NCBI RefSeq assembly: GCF_023283895.1
Contig: NZ_JAKILB010000001.1
Coordinates: 310,001-374,000 of the forward strand
Source of the DNA: Shewanella pneumatophori
GTDB lineage: Bacteria > Pseudomonadota > Gammaproteobacteria > Enterobacterales > Shewanellaceae
Length of the DNA stretch: 64,000 nt
Reading direction: 5' to 3'
Shown here: positions 38,462 to 48,837 of the stretch, piece by piece
How positions within the stretch are numbered: position 1 is the stretch's first letter
Layout: each line of letters starts with the position of its first letter
Notes under the pieces: model-generated
What the model was told of the DNA's origin: nothing
Databases searched by the model: none
Seen by the model: the letters and a program-made list of their open reading frames with translations, nothing else
Position numbers and translations under genes: made by a program

Positions 38462-39164
38462 TTTTAACCGTGGCTATCATATAATTAACTTCTAAGCTTT
38501 TGGTATATCTAAAAATATCTGTAATAGGGTTATAAGTAATACCAACAGCATCTTTACAGATAAGCTCTGCTTGATCGGCAAGTCCAATCAACTCTGAAGG
38601 ACGAATAAACTTGTTATGATCATGGGTGCCAACCGGTAACATCTTTAATACATACTCTGCGCCTAGAATGGTTTCTATATAAGCACGAATATTGCGGTTG
38701 ATGGTTGAGAAGAATACGTAACCGCCTGGTTTAACCATGTCGGCACAAGCCTGAATAACTGAGCTTGGATCGGGTACGTGTTCAAGCATTTCCATGCAGG
38801 TTACGACATCGTATTGGCCACGGTGTTCGTCACGGTGCGCTTCTGCAGTGTTTTTAACGTAGTCTATCGTTACACCGGCTTCCAGTGCATGCAGTCTTGC
38901 CACATCAAGTGGTTCATCGCCCATATCAAGGCCAGTTACATTGGCGCCAATCTTTGCCATGCTTTCAGACAAAATGCCGCCACCGCAACCTACGTCTAAA
39001 ACTTGCTTACCAAATATTCCACCAGCGGTTTGGTCAATATAGTTAAGACGCAGTGGATTAAGGTTATGTAGTGGTTTAAATTCGCCATTCGGGTCCCACC
39101 ATGTAGCGGCCATTTTCTCAAACTTGGCGATCTCTTGTGGATCAACATTATTCTGTGTTTGCAC
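38454..39164 (-). CDS. ubiG: Ubiquinone biosynthesis O-methyltransferase UbiG
   Basis: SAM-dependent enzyme making both O-methyl transfers in ubiquinone synthesis. 236 residues from a GTG at 39164 with AGAGG 8 bases upstream; E. coli UbiG has 240. The frame is open 22 codons further but without support. [32 protein letters not shown] opening, SAM motif [26 protein letters not shown] and FFSTINRN are conserved. Divergent from gyrA, as in E. coli. Confidence 0.95.
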   Translation of the reverse strand: MQTQNNVDPQEIAKFEKMAATWWDPNGEFKPLHNLNPLRLNYIDQTAGGIFGKQVLDVGCGGGILSESMAKIGANVTGLDMGDEPLDVARLHALEAGVTIDYVKNTAEAHRDEHRGQYDVVTCMEMLEHVPDPSSVIQACADMVKPGGYVFFSTINRNIRAYIETILGAEYVLKMLPVGTHDHNKFIRPSELIGLADQAELICKDAVGITYNPITDIFRYTKSLEVNYMIATVKND

Positions 39165-39370
39165 GTAAATTACCTCTGAGCGACAAATCCGTCTTTTGGC
39201 CACATTATAATGATTAGCGCTAAGAAACAAAGCAGTTATGTAGCCGTTTGTTACTTATTGAACAAAGTGGACAATTAATGCGCCTATGCCTTGATTTTAA
39301 TCAAGTGATTTGGCTTTTTTAGCTTATTTAAAATGAATCGATATTTGGGTCTAGCGCCATCAAATAACTG

Positions 39371-39379
39371 TGTTAGAAT
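39371..39379 (+). promoter_or_regulatory. Extended -10 candidate for gyrA
   Basis: TGTTAGAAT (TG-n-TAGAAT) about 77 bases before the gyrA ATG. No good -35 at 17 bp, which fits an extended -10 promoter; gyrA promoters are often supercoiling-sensitive. Confidence 0.4.
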
Positions 39380-39455
39380 GCCAAATCACGTTTTCAAGCT
39401 TCGCTATTCTAGGAAATAGGAATAGCTCGCTAAATTTCAGGGGATCGAGCAGTTT

Positions 39456-42173
39456 ATGACTGATCTGGCTTCATCTATAACACCAATTAATATTGAAGAC
39501 GAATTAAAAAATTCATACTTAGATTACGCGATGAGCGTAATCGTTGGCCGTGCACTACCGGACGTTCGTGACGGTCTCAAGCCGGTTCACCGCCGCGTAC
39601 TATTCGCGATGAGCGAATTAAAAAACGACTGGAATAAGCCTTATAAAAAGTCTGCCCGTGTTGTTGGTGACGTAATCGGTAAATATCACCCACATGGTGA
39701 TACCGCTGTATATGACACTATTGTTCGTTTGGCTCAGCCATTCTCTATGCGCTACCCATTAATCGACGGTCAAGGTAACTTCGGTTCTGTTGACGGCGAC
39801 GCGGCAGCTGCAATGCGTTATACCGAAATCCGTATGGACAAGGTGGCGCATCAATTACTTGCTGACTTAGAAAAAGAAACAGTAGATTTTGTACCTAACT
39901 ATGATGGTACTGAATTTATTCCTGCAGTATTACCAACACGTATTCCAGCACTATTAGTGAATGGTTCGTCAGGTATTGCTGTTGGTATGGCAACTAACAT
40001 CCCTCCGCACAACTTAAGCGAAGTGATTGCCGGTTGTTTAGCCCTGATTGAAGAACCAGCGCTTTCTATTGAACAGCTAATGGAACACATTCCAGGCCCT
40101 GACTTCCCAACTGCAGCAATTATCAATGGCCGTAAGGGCATTATTGACGCATATAAGACTGGCCGTGGTCGCGCTGTAATGCGTGCTCGCGCTGAGATCG
40201 AGGAAGAAAATGGCCGTGAGCGTATTATTGTTCACGAAATTCCATATCAAGTTAACAAGGCGCGTTTGATTGAAAAAATCGCTGAGCTTGTTAAAGATAA
40301 AAAGATCGAAGGTATTAGCGGCCTGCGCGACGAGTCAGATAAAGACGGTATGCGTATTGTGGTTGAGATTAAGCGCGGCGAAGTGGGTGAAGTTGTTCTA
40401 AACAATTTATATGCTCAAACGCAAATGCAGTGCTCTTTTGGTATTAACATGGTTGCTCTGACTAACGGTCAGCCAAAACTATTTAACCTAAAAGAGATGC
40501 TAGAGTGCTTTATTCTTCACCGCCGTGAAGTTGTGACTCGCCGTACTGTATTTGAACTGCGTAAAGCTCGCGAACGTGCTCATATTCTTGAAGCGTTAGC
40601 TGTCGCACTGGCTAACATAGATCCAATTATTGCATTGATTAAAGCTTCTCCAACCCCTGCAGAAGCAAAAGTTAAACTTGTTGCACAAGGTTGGGAACTT
40701 GGCCACGTTAAAGGCATGCTTGAAAAAGCAGGTGATGACGCAGCGCGTCCTGAGTGGCTAGAACCAGAATACGGTATTCGTGACGGCCAGTACTTCTTGA
40801 CTGAGCAGCAAGCACAAGCAATTCTTGAACTTCGTCTACACCGTTTAACGGGTTTAGAACACGATAAAATCATTGCAGAATACGAAGAACTTTTAGAAAT
40901 CATCGCTGAGCTACTTCACATCTTGGGTAGTCCGCAACGTTTGATGGAAGTGATTAAAGAAGAGCTTGAAGAAGTTCTAGCTAATTTCGGTGATGAGCGT
41001 CGTACAGTTATTAACGCTAACGAAGTTGATATGAGTCTTGAAGATCTGATCAACGAAGAAGACGTTGTAGTAACATTGTCGCACCTTGGTTACGCTAAGT
41101 ACCAAGCACTAAGTGATTACCAAGCGCAGCGTCGTGGTGGTAAAGGTAAAGCAGCGACTAAAGTTAAAGACGAAGATTTTGTTGAAAAACTACTTGTTGC
41201 GAATACTCACGATACCATTTTGTGTTTCTCTGACTTTGGTAAGATGTACTGGCTTAAAGTGTACCAGTTACCATTGGCTAGCCGTACAGCTCGTGGTCGC
41301 CCAATTGTTAACTTGTTACCTCTTGCAGAAGGTGAGCGTATTACAGCGATTCTTCCTGTACGTGAATATGCTGAAGATAAGTACATTATCATGGCAACAT
41401 CACACGGTACGGTTAAGAAAACGGCTCTAACTGCGTACAGCAACCCACGTGCGAACGGTATTATTGCGGTTAACCTAAAAGATGGCGACCAGTTGATTGG
41501 TGTTGATATTACCGATGGTAACGACGACATCATGCTGTTCTCTAATGAAGGTAAAGTTGTCCGCTTTAACGAGAAAGCACGTAGCTCAGAAACAGGTGAA
41601 GTTAAGATTGATCCTGAAACCGGCGAAGAAGTGATTGCACTTCGTGCTATGGGACGTACTGCTACCGGTGTTCGTGGTATCAAGCTTGAAGATGGCCAAA
41701 CCGTTGTGTCGCTAATCGTTCCTAAAGGTGAAGGCGCAATCCTAACAGTGACTGAAAACGGTTACGGTAAGCGTACAGAACTTTCTGAGTACCCAGCGAA
41801 GAGCCGTGGTACTAAAGGTGTGGTTTCTATTAAAGTAAGCGAGCGTAACGGTGCGGTAGTTGGTGCTGTTCAAGTTGGCTCAAACGATGAAATCATGCTT
41901 ATCAGCAACAAGGGCACGCTAGTTCGTACTCCTGCTGAAGGTGTATCAACGATTGGCCGTAACACGCAAGGTGTTACGATTATTCGTACCGCAGAAGATG
42001 AGAAAGTCGTTGGACTACAGCGTATTGATGAAATTCAGGTTCCTGAAGCTGAATTAGATGCTGATGGTAATCCAATTATCACTGAAGGTGCGGAAACCGC
42101 AGCTACAGTTGCTGCGACAGATGTTGATAGCACAGAAGCTAACAATGAAGAAACGCCTAAAACTGAAGATTAA
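39456..42173 (+). CDS. gyrA: DNA gyrase subunit A
   Basis: 905-residue breakage-reunion subunit of gyrase. Winged-helix start [17 protein letters not shown], catalytic tyrosine Y122 in AAAMRYTE, GyrA-box QRRGGKGK (about 560) heading the C-terminal beta-pinwheel, and an acidic, Thr/Glu-rich tail. No intein. In the quinolone-resistance region the sequence is [11 protein letters not shown], so residue 83 is Thr (Ser in E. coli) and 87 is Asp; residue 116 is Ala where E. coli has Ser. ubiG lies divergently upstream. Confidence 0.97.
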   Translation: MTDLASSITPINIEDELKNSYLDYAMSVIVGRALPDVRDGLKPVHRRVLFAMSELKNDWNKPYKKSARVVGDVIGKYHPHGDTAVYDTIVRLAQPFSMRYPLIDGQGNFGSVDGDAAAAMRYTEIRMDKVAHQLLADLEKETVDFVPNYDGTEFIPAVLPTRIPALLVNGSSGIAVGMATNIPPHNLSEVIAGCLALIEEPALSIEQLMEHIPGPDFPTAAIINGRKGIIDAYKTGRGRAVMRARAEIEEENGRERIIVHEIPYQVNKARLIEKIAELVKDKKIEGISGLRDESDKDGMRIVVEIKRGEVGEVVLNNLYAQTQMQCSFGINMVALTNGQPKLFNLKEMLECFILHRREVVTRRTVFELRKARERAHILEALAVALANIDPIIALIKASPTPAEAKVKLVAQGWELGHVKGMLEKAGDDAARPEWLEPEYGIRDGQYFLTEQQAQAILELRLHRLTGLEHDKIIAEYEELLEIIAELLHILGSPQRLMEVIKEELEEVLANFGDERRTVINANEVDMSLEDLINEEDVVVTLSHLGYAKYQALSDYQAQRRGGKGKAATKVKDEDFVEKLLVANTHDTILCFSDFGKMYWLKVYQLPLASRTARGRPIVNLLPLAEGERITAILPVREYAEDKYIIMATSHGTVKKTALTAYSNPRANGIIAVNLKDGDQLIGVDITDGNDDIMLFSNEGKVVRFNEKARSSETGEVKIDPETGEEVIALRAMGRTATGVRGIKLEDGQTVVSLIVPKGEGAILTVTENGYGKRTELSEYPAKSRGTKGVVSIKVSERNGAVVGAVQVGSNDEIMLISNKGTLVRTPAEGVSTIGRNTQGVTIIRTAEDEKVVGLQRIDEIQVPEAELDADGNPIITEGAETAATVAATDVDSTEANNEETPKTED

Positions 42174-42204
42174 TCGTAACTAACTTACTGATTAAGCAGT
42201 TCAC

Positions 42205-42234
42205 AAAAAAGGATGCCAATTGGCATCCTTTTTT
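42205..42234. terminator. Bidirectional terminator after gyrA
   Basis: AAAAAAGGATGCCAATTGGCATCCTTTTTT, a perfect palindrome with terminal A and T runs between convergent genes. Confidence 0.9.
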
Positions 42235-42258
42235 ATTACCGAGAATATGGTGAAAGTA

Positions 42259-43410
42259 TTATTGCCCTAGTTTATCTGCATGCTTAAAGGTATCACGCCA
42301 AAATTTAGCGCTGAGTTCAGCTATCACTCTAGACTCGCCATTGAGTAACATTGCCATACCGATATTTAGCTCAGGTGAATAAGAGATCTCAGCGACGTAG
42401 CCAGCAACCCAACCCGCATGATAGATCAACGGCCTGCCGTTAAACTCATACACTCGCCAACCTTTGCCATAATGAGCGCTATCTAAATACGGACGCCAGT
42501 CGCGGCGACGTAGTTCTCTAGTGGTTTTAACCCCCGGTGTTGTGACATCGCTAATTACACTAGGTGGCAACACGTTAGGATTTTGCCCTAAATTTGCTAT
42601 AAGCCATTTAGACATGTCTCTGATACTGGCATTGACACCGGCAGCAGGGCCCAATTGATAGTAGTTGGGTTTTACTTTAACTTGTTTAAATCCATGCTTA
42701 GTTTTTACATGGGGTTCTGCACGATTTTTAGTTTGCTGAAAAGCATCATAACCAATTGAAGCCGTGTTCATTTTTAGAGGTGTGAAGATCCGCTGTTGAA
42801 GTAGCTGCGGATAACTTTGCTGCGATTGCGTTTCTATAGCTGTTTGAATAAAAGAAAACGCAACGTTTTGATAGCCATAACAAACACCAGGTTTACAGAT
42901 AGGTGTGAGCTCGTCAAATTTATCAATGATCTTTGCCATTTTAACGTTGCTATTAATTAGGTTGTCATAGCTGTTTGGCATTAACCCCGTACTATGGCCA
43001 ATAATATGTCCAAGGTTAATGCTCTTAGCGGGGCGTTCTGTTGCTAACGTAAACTCAGGTAAATATCTTACGATTGGTTGTTGCCAATCTAGCTTATCTT
43101 CTTCAACTAACATTGACGCTAAGGTTCCCGCAAATGTCTTGGAAACAGAAGCTAGTCTAAAAACAGTATCAGCATTAATATTTTTACTGCTACCTTTGCT
43201 GCGCTTACCGTAACTACTTAGCTTAATCACTTTATCAGCATCAACAATAACAAATGCGCCGCCCGGCACTTTGTTATTTTTTAATTCGCGATGAAATTGC
43301 TGTTTGAAGTTGTCGGCAAGGGGCTTATAAGGCGAAGCAAAGGCAGAATGAATGGATAAACAAGTGCTAATTGATAATGCGCCGATCACAAACATAGGTT
43401 TTAAAAACAT
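42259..43410 (-). CDS. Secreted serine hydrolase, beta-lactamase/class C PBP-like
   Basis: 383 residues with a signal peptide (MFLKPMFVIGALSISTCLSIHSAFA). The class C-type active site is complete: SVSK (Ser-x-x-Lys, about residue 88), YQN after a CYGYQN stretch (about 185), and HAGW in place of KTG. This pattern fits the broad beta-lactamase-related family of D-aminopeptidases, esterases (EstB) and class C enzymes; a true beta-lactamase role is not implied. ATG 43410 is preferred to an in-frame TTG four codons earlier. Single gene, convergent with gyrA. Confidence 0.85.
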   Translation of the reverse strand: MFLKPMFVIGALSISTCLSIHSAFASPYKPLADNFKQQFHRELKNNKVPGGAFVIVDADKVIKLSSYGKRSKGSSKNINADTVFRLASVSKTFAGTLASMLVEEDKLDWQQPIVRYLPEFTLATERPAKSINLGHIIGHSTGLMPNSYDNLINSNVKMAKIIDKFDELTPICKPGVCYGYQNVAFSFIQTAIETQSQQSYPQLLQQRIFTPLKMNTASIGYDAFQQTKNRAEPHVKTKHGFKQVKVKPNYYQLGPAAGVNASIRDMSKWLIANLGQNPNVLPPSVISDVTTPGVKTTRELRRRDWRPYLDSAHYGKGWRVYEFNGRPLIYHAGWVAGYVAEISYSPELNIGMAMLLNGESRVIAELSAKFWRDTFKHADKLGQ

Positions 43411-43761
43411 GTACAGATCCAATGTGCCGTTAAAACGGTCTGTTTAGAGTATTTTACGCTTTACGCGTAGCAACAAATCCATTTTAGATCTGCCGTTATT
43501 TGTTTTACTTTAATCGAACCATCATTGATTCAATTAAACAAGTATTCTGAGCATAAGTTTTAAGTATTACATATGCCGTGGACTTCAGGATTTTAACAAA
43601 AACAATAGCTAATATAAAAATAAAAAAGATGTTATTAACCATGACGATGTATAAGAACATTCGGTTGATTTTTTTATTTTTACAGCTGCGAAGTTAGGAT
43701 ATACTGCTAACAGAGTATAAGAACCTAGTGTTTCTACTAATAACAATAGAAGGACAATAAT
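43411..43761. other. Divergent intergenic region before serC
   Basis: 351 AT-rich bases with a 13-bp inverted repeat (43615-43682, listed) and a direct repeat GTATAAGAAC at 43649 and 43715. No gene. Confidence 0.5.
43615..43682. repeat. Perfect 13-bp AT-rich inverted repeat upstream of serC
   Basis: TAAAAATAAAAAA (43615-43627) and TTTTTTATTTTTA (43670-43682) flank 42 bases. A-tracts of this kind bend DNA; the arms could also pair as RNA. Located 80-150 bases upstream of the serC start. Confidence 0.6.
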
Positions 43762-44853
43762 GTGAGCGCGATTTTTAATTTCTGTGCCGGCCCTGCGATG
43801 TTGCCCCAAGCTGTAATGCAAAAGGCTCAGCAAGAATTATTAAACTGGAATGACCAAGGTGTTTCCGTGATGGAAATTAGTCATCGTAGTAAAGAGTTTA
43901 TCGCGCTAACTGAGGAAGCTGAATCGAATTTACGTCAGTTGATGGAAATTCCTGACAATTATCATGTTTTGTTTATGCATGGCGGTGGTCGAGGTCAATT
44001 CTCTGCCGTTGTAAATAATTTTCTAGGTGATAATGGTAAAGCTTTGTACTTAGTTGATGGAAGTTGGTCTCAAGCTGCAGTAGAAGAGGCTGAAAAGTTA
44101 GCGGGTAAGGATAACATCGACAGAATTAACATTGTCGAATCCATAGCTGGTAAGCGCCAAGTTGTTATTCCTGAACTGACCCAAATCGATAAAGATTATC
44201 GTTATGTGCATTACTGTCCAAACGAGACAGTTGATGGCATTGAAATTTTTGACAACTTAAACAGCCCTTGGCCTGTTATCGCCGATATGTCGTCCAACAT
44301 TTTGTCGCGTCAAATAGACGTAAGCCAATTTGGTTTAATCTACGCCGGGGCACAAAAAAACATTGGTCCTTCAGGTTTAAGTATCGTAATAGTACGTGAT
44401 GATTTATTGGCTTTGCCATGTTTACCGCAATCTTCAATTATGGACTACCGTCTGGCGGTTAAAAATGATTCTATGTACAACACGCCACCAACGTTCGCTT
44501 GGTACTTAGCCGCTGAAGTGTTTAGCTGGCTGAAAAGTGTTGGCGGTGTGGCAGAAATGGAGCAGCGTAATATCGAGAAAGCTAAGCGTCTTTATGCATG
44601 CATTGATGAATTAGATTTTTATGTTAGCGGCGTTGCTGCTCAAAATCGAAGCCGCATGAATGTGACGTTTCAACTGACCAATTCAGAACTTGATGGCAAG
44701 TTCTTGGCCGAAGCCCAAGCCGCGGGGTTAGTGGCGTTAAAAGGCCATCGTATGGTTGGTGGTATGCGTGCAAGTATTTATAACGCTATGCCGTTAGAAG
44801 GTGTTGATGCGCTGGTTACATTTATGACCGAGTTTGCTGCTAAAAACGCCTAA
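43762..44853 (+). CDS. serC: Phosphoserine aminotransferase
   Basis: PLP enzyme of serine and pyridoxal phosphate biosynthesis, 363 residues. [12 protein letters not shown] opening, [14 protein letters not shown], and the PLP lysine in [21 protein letters not shown] and [12 protein letters not shown] are conserved. The start is a GTG at 43762 with AAGGA 7 bases upstream. The GTG overlaps ATG TGA in another frame (43760-43765), a start-stop pair. In E. coli serC forms an operon with aroA; here an inverted aminotransferase gene separates them. Confidence 0.95.
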   Translation: MSAIFNFCAGPAMLPQAVMQKAQQELLNWNDQGVSVMEISHRSKEFIALTEEAESNLRQLMEIPDNYHVLFMHGGGRGQFSAVVNNFLGDNGKALYLVDGSWSQAAVEEAEKLAGKDNIDRINIVESIAGKRQVVIPELTQIDKDYRYVHYCPNETVDGIEIFDNLNSPWPVIADMSSNILSRQIDVSQFGLIYAGAQKNIGPSGLSIVIVRDDLLALPCLPQSSIMDYRLAVKNDSMYNTPPTFAWYLAAEVFSWLKSVGGVAEMEQRNIEKAKRLYACIDELDFYVSGVAAQNRSRMNVTFQLTNSELDGKFLAEAQAAGLVALKGHRMVGGMRASIYNAMPLEGVDALVTFMTEFAAKNA

Positions 44854-44894
44854 GCTTTTGAGTCTTATAGGTTGATCGTAAAAAAGACGCTGAT

Positions 44895-44926
44895 AAAAAA
44901 GCCGATACTTGATGTATCGGCTTTTT
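44895..44926. terminator. Bidirectional terminator between serC and the aminotransferase gene
   Basis: AAAAAAGCCGATAC-5-GTATCGGCTTTTT, perfect arms between convergent genes. Confidence 0.88.
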
Positions 44927-44957
44927 ATTTGTTCAAATAGGCTGTTTTTAGGCTGAT

Positions 44958-46151
44958 TTAACAAATAACTTTAGCGATAGATTCTGCTAAATAGTCAACA
45001 TTGCCATTGCCGATACCTGCGATACTAATTCGACTAGAGTCAACCATATACACACTATAATGCTCTTGTAGCTCTGCAACTTGTGTAGAGGTTATTCCAA
45101 GGAATGAGAACATACCTTTTTGCTCAGCTATGAAGTCAAAATTCTGCTGAACACCTTTTTCTTTAAGTTTCGCGACTAACATGGCTCGGTTGCCGTTAAT
45201 GCGTTCACGCATCTCTTTTAGTTCCGCTAACCATTCTTGCTTTAACGTTTCTGAGCCTAAAATGGTTTCAACAATCGCGGCGCCATGTGCAGGCGGCATA
45301 GAGTAAATACAACGTACTACATATAGCAATACTGAAAAGGCGATATCTGCACGAGCTGCATCTTTTCCTATAATGGTACAGGCGCCGATACGTTCACGGT
45401 ATAAACCGAAGTTTTTAGAGCATGAGCTACATAAAACCATGGTTTCTACTGCAGCAGCCATGTTGCGAACGCCATAAGCGTCTTCATCTACGCCATCACC
45501 AAAACCTTGATAAGCCATGTCTATTAACGGAGTAAAACCCTGATTAACGCTGATCGCAATGATTTCATCCCATTGCTCGTTGGTTAAGTCCATTCCACTA
45601 GGGTTGTGACAACAAGCATGTAGTAATACAACGTCATCTGCACTGATTGAAGCTAGCGCTGCTTTCATTTCATCAAACTTTAATGACTTACTGTCGTAAT
45701 CATAATAAGGGTAGGTCTTAACGTTAATACCGGCAGCTTCAAATAACCCTGTGTGATTAGCCCATGTAGGGTCGCTTACCCAAAGCGTCGCGTTAGGGTT
45801 ACAACGTTTAATGAAATCTGCAGCAACCCTTAATGCACCTGTTCCACCAGGGGTTGATACCGTGCGTACTCTATTGGCTAGCAGTGCTGGGTGATCGGTA
45901 CCAAATGCAAGCTCAGACATCAATCTATTAAAATCAGCTGAGCCAGTTGGCCCTATGTAAACTTTGGTTGACTCTGTGTCTAATCTAAATTTTTCAGCTT
46001 TCTTAACACAAGACAGTATCGGCGTATGCCCTGACTCATCTTTATAAACGCCAACACCAAGGTCAACTTTTTGAGAGTGAGGATCTTCGCGGTATTTTGT
46101 CAGCAAACCAAGGATGGGATCGGCAGGCATAGCGGTCAATTTGTTGAACAT
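44958..46151 (-). CDS. Aromatic amino acid / aspartate aminotransferase (class I)
   Basis: 397-residue class Ialpha PLP aminotransferase, like E. coli AspC and TyrB. VDLGVGVYKDESGHTPIL, GTGALRVAADFI, HACCHNPSGMDLT, the PLP lysine in SSCSKNFGLYRERIG, and the substrate-binding Arg of the SRISIAGI block are visible. Sequence alone does not separate aspartate from tyrosine/phenylalanine preference; its place between serC and aroA slightly favours an aromatic role. Minus strand, convergent with serC and divergent from aroA. Confidence 0.88.
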   Translation of the reverse strand: MFNKLTAMPADPILGLLTKYREDPHSQKVDLGVGVYKDESGHTPILSCVKKAEKFRLDTESTKVYIGPTGSADFNRLMSELAFGTDHPALLANRVRTVSTPGGTGALRVAADFIKRCNPNATLWVSDPTWANHTGLFEAAGINVKTYPYYDYDSKSLKFDEMKAALASISADDVVLLHACCHNPSGMDLTNEQWDEIIAISVNQGFTPLIDMAYQGFGDGVDEDAYGVRNMAAAVETMVLCSSCSKNFGLYRERIGACTIIGKDAARADIAFSVLLYVVRCIYSMPPAHGAAIVETILGSETLKQEWLAELKEMRERINGNRAMLVAKLKEKGVQQNFDFIAEQKGMFSFLGITSTQVAELQEHYSVYMVDSSRISIAGIGNGNVDYLAESIAKVIC

Positions 46152-46587
46152 GGCTCAATTTACCTTTTATGTGTTCGGCTATCGTTTAGCCGTTTATCTT
46201 TATTGAGTTAGAGTAACGTAAAAAAGTGTAAAAAGAACAGCGTTGAAGAGGATATTCCTTGTGAATTTTTTTGGAAATGAATCATTCCACCCAACTAAGT
46301 TCCAAGAAATACCGTCACCAATGCATAATAGTTAACTGGTTATTTTCGTAACTTGAGCATAATTTGTGTATTAAAGGGCTGTTTTAGTAAAAAAGTGTTG
46401 AATCCTGCGCGTCAATGAGTAATTTTATTACTACGAAGTTCAAACAAACGCGAAATGACGATCACTTTGTCGTGGTGATCTCCCGTTTGACGCCCAACGC
46501 ATCAAATTAGCCAAGTCATCGAGCATGAACATCTACTGTTAACCCGCGGGCGAGTTTGACTCCTGCAGACATAATAAGAAGTACGCA
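46152..46587. other. Divergent intergenic region before aroA
   Basis: 436 bases with a nested hairpin at 46445-46489 (listed). No promoter I would defend; no other repeat. Confidence 0.45.
46445..46489 (+). promoter_or_regulatory. Nested hairpin in the aroA leader
   Basis: Outer arms CAAACG/CGTTTG and inner arms GATCAC/GTGATC (loop TTTGTCGTG), all perfect, about 100 bases upstream of the aroA start. No T-run, so not a simple terminator; possible cis-regulatory RNA or operator. Confidence 0.4.
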
Positions 46588-47874
46588 ATGAATCAATTAC
46601 GCATAGAGCCAATTAGTAAAGTATCTGGAACCATCAATATCCCAGGTTCGAAAAGTATTTCAAATCGAGCGTTATTATTGGCAACCCTTGCAAAAGGCAC
46701 CACGACACTTACCAATCTGCTGGATTCTGATGACATCCGCTACATGTTAACGTCATTAAAGCAGCTAGGTGTAAATTATCGTTTATCAGAAAATAACACG
46801 GTTTGTGAGTTAGATGGACTCGCAGGGCCGTTAAATACAGTCGAGCAGCAAACATTATTTTTGGGTAATGCGGGTACAGCAATGCGTCCATTATGTGCTG
46901 CGCTAACGCTAGGCCAAGGCGAATTCACGTTAACAGGTGAACCGCGCATGGAAGAAAGACCTATTGGCGATTTAGTCGATGCACTGCGTCAACTTGGTGC
47001 AGAGGTCACTTACCTTAAAAATGAAGGGTTTCCTCCATTAAGCATTACTTCTACGGGTCTCAATGGTGGTGGTGTTGAAATTGCTGGAGATTTGTCTAGC
47101 CAATTCCTAACTGCTTTATTGATGGTGGCGCCACTTGCTCAAGGCGATGTGAATATCAAAATCAAAGGTGAATTGGTATCTAAACCTTATATTGATATTA
47201 CATTGGCGTTGATGGAGCAATTTGGTGTAAAGGTTCAAAATAACGATTACCAGTCTTTCGCCATTAAGGCGGGTCAAAGTTACGTTTCGCCTGGCAAAGT
47301 ACTTGTAGAAGGCGATGCGTCGTCAGCCTCCTACTTTCTGGCTGCGGGTGCAATTCAAGGTGGAGAAGTAAAAGTAACTGGCGTTGGTAAGCTGTCTATC
47401 CAAGGCGATGTGAAATTTGCTGATGTACTTGAACAGATGGGCGCCGAGATAGAGTGGGGCGATGATTACATTATTGCCAGAAAGGCAAAGTTAACCGCAG
47501 TTGATTTAGATATGAACCATATCCCAGATGCGGCAATGACCATTGCAACTGCTGCTTTGTTCGCAACCGGCACCACCCACATTCGTAATATCTATAACTG
47601 GCGTATTAAAGAAACAGATCGTCTAGCTGCAATGGCCACGGAACTTAGGAAAGTCGGTGCAATTGTGGATGAAGGCCACGACTACATTAGCGTTACGCCA
47701 CCTGAAGTCCTCAATACTGCGGCGATTGATACTTACAATGATCACCGCATGGCGATGTGCTTCTCAATGATGGCCTTTGCAGATTGTGGTATTACGATTA
47801 ACGACCCTGAGTGTACTTCTAAAACATTCCCTGATTATTTCAATCAATTTAGTGCACTGTCTCAACCTGCCTAA
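46588..47874 (+). CDS. aroA: 5-enolpyruvylshikimate-3-phosphate synthase (EPSPS)
   Basis: Shikimate-pathway enzyme joining PEP and shikimate-3-phosphate. 428 residues, class I type: [33 protein letters not shown] (Gly and Pro of the PEP site as in sensitive class I enzymes), [36 protein letters not shown] and [11 protein letters not shown] are all present. First of the cluster aroA-cmk-rpsA-ihfB-lapAB-pyrF. Confidence 0.96.
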   Translation: MNQLRIEPISKVSGTINIPGSKSISNRALLLATLAKGTTTLTNLLDSDDIRYMLTSLKQLGVNYRLSENNTVCELDGLAGPLNTVEQQTLFLGNAGTAMRPLCAALTLGQGEFTLTGEPRMEERPIGDLVDALRQLGAEVTYLKNEGFPPLSITSTGLNGGGVEIAGDLSSQFLTALLMVAPLAQGDVNIKIKGELVSKPYIDITLALMEQFGVKVQNNDYQSFAIKAGQSYVSPGKVLVEGDASSASYFLAAGAIQGGEVKVTGVGKLSIQGDVKFADVLEQMGAEIEWGDDYIIARKAKLTAVDLDMNHIPDAAMTIATAALFATGTTHIRNIYNWRIKETDRLAAMATELRKVGAIVDEGHDYISVTPPEVLNTAAIDTYNDHRMAMCFSMMAFADCGITINDPECTSKTFPDYFNQFSALSQPA

Positions 47875-47897
47875 ATCTTCCATTAGCGTGTCATATA

Positions 47898-47923
47898 CGT
47901 CAGGTTGAGTTATCAACCTGACG
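47898..47923. terminator. Hairpin after aroA
   Basis: CGTCAGGTTG-agttat-CAACCTGACG, perfect 10-bp stem 24 bases after the stop codon. Only a weak ATTT follows, so termination may be partial. Confidence 0.55.
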
Positions 47924-47984
47924 ATTTACTGAACCAAGTTCCCGTTTATTTGAAGTTTTTGCCGCTTTCTTGCGTTACATAGTT

Positions 47985-47990
47985 TATAAT
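47985..47990 (+). promoter_or_regulatory. Consensus -10 box with GC-rich discriminator upstream of cmk/rpsA
   Basis: TATAAT followed by GCGCGCGC. The -35 region is poor, but the perfect -10 and GC discriminator suit a growth-rate-regulated promoter for cmk-rpsA. Confidence 0.45.
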
Positions 47991-48047
47991 GCGCGCGCTC
48001 ATTTTTCGGTTATATCAAGGAAGATGGAATTTCTTGTGGAGGATTTT

Positions 48048-48740
48048 ATGTCAGAAAGGGCGCCTGTTGTCACTGTTGACGGCCCAAGCGGTGCGGGAAA
48101 AGGTACTATTAGTCAATTACTTGCTGAGCGTTTAGGCTACAAGTTATTAGACAGTGGTGCGATCTACCGTGTATTAGCCTTAGCTGCTATTCACCATAAT
48201 GTAGAGCTAGATAATGAAGAATCATTAACTTTACTTGCAGCGCATTTAGATGTGCAATTTATTACAGGCAGTGAAGGCAAAGGGATTAAAGTTGTACTAG
48301 AAGGCGAAGATGTATCATTAACGATACGCAGCCAAGAATGCTCAAATGCGGCCTCTAAAGTGGCGGCATTTCCTCGTGTGAGAGAAGCCTTATTACGTCG
48401 TCAGCGTGCTTTTGCCGAAGCACCTGGTTTGATTGCTGATGGACGCGATATGGGTACGGTTGTATTTCCAACCACACCGGCAAAACTTTATTTAACCGCA
48501 TCGGCTGAAGAAAGAGCCCAAAGACGCTATAATCAGTTGCAGGACAAGGGCTTCGATGTTAATATCGATCAACTTTTGTCTGAGATTAAAGAGCGTGACG
48601 ACCGCGATATGAATCGTAGTGTCGCTCCTTTGGTGCCTGCCGAAGACGCTTTGGTTATCGACACGACCAATATAAATATTGAAGATGTGCTTGAAATTGC
48701 AATAGCGCATATTCACAAAAAGCTCCAAGTACAGGCGTAA
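48048..48740 (+). CDS. cmk: Cytidylate kinase
   Basis: Phosphorylates CMP and dCMP. 230 residues: P-loop [32 protein letters not shown], and [13 protein letters not shown] near the C-terminus. ATG 48048 has GGAGG 6 bases upstream; a frame open 26 codons further upstream overlaps the -10 region and is not translated. Upstream partner of rpsA, as in E. coli. Confidence 0.95.
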   Translation: MSERAPVVTVDGPSGAGKGTISQLLAERLGYKLLDSGAIYRVLALAAIHHNVELDNEESLTLLAAHLDVQFITGSEGKGIKVVLEGEDVSLTIRSQECSNAASKVAAFPRVREALLRRQRAFAEAPGLIADGRDMGTVVFPTTPAKLYLTASAEERAQRRYNQLQDKGFDVNIDQLLSEIKERDDRDMNRSVAPLVPAEDALVIDTTNINIEDVLEIAIAHIHKKLQVQA

Positions 48741-48754
48741 GCAGGTACTTAACT

Positions 48755-48813
48755 ATTCGTTCCAAGGATGAGACGAATTATTAATCTGACTCCACGTCCA
48801 GGATGGTCCGTGG
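48755..48813 (+). promoter_or_regulatory. rpsA leader with GGA-loop hairpins (S1 autoregulation)
   Basis: ATTCGT/ACGAAT (48755-48778) with loop TCCAAGGATGAG, and CCACG-t-CCA-gga-TGG-tc-CGTGG (48792-48813). Both loops show GGA. The ATG at 48838 has only a degenerate AAGAAAG ribosome site. In E. coli the rpsA start region lacks a proper Shine-Dalgarno and uses hairpins with GGA loops, through which S1 both drives and represses its own translation. The match is by architecture. Confidence 0.6.
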
Positions 48814-48837
48814 TTTATTAAAGAAAGTAACTTAAAC

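Noticed and set aside
42259..43410. Acquired class C beta-lactamase
   Set aside because: It has the Ser-x-x-Lys and Tyr-x-Asn motifs but HAG in place of KTG and no AmpR neighbour; it fits the wider serine hydrolase family better.
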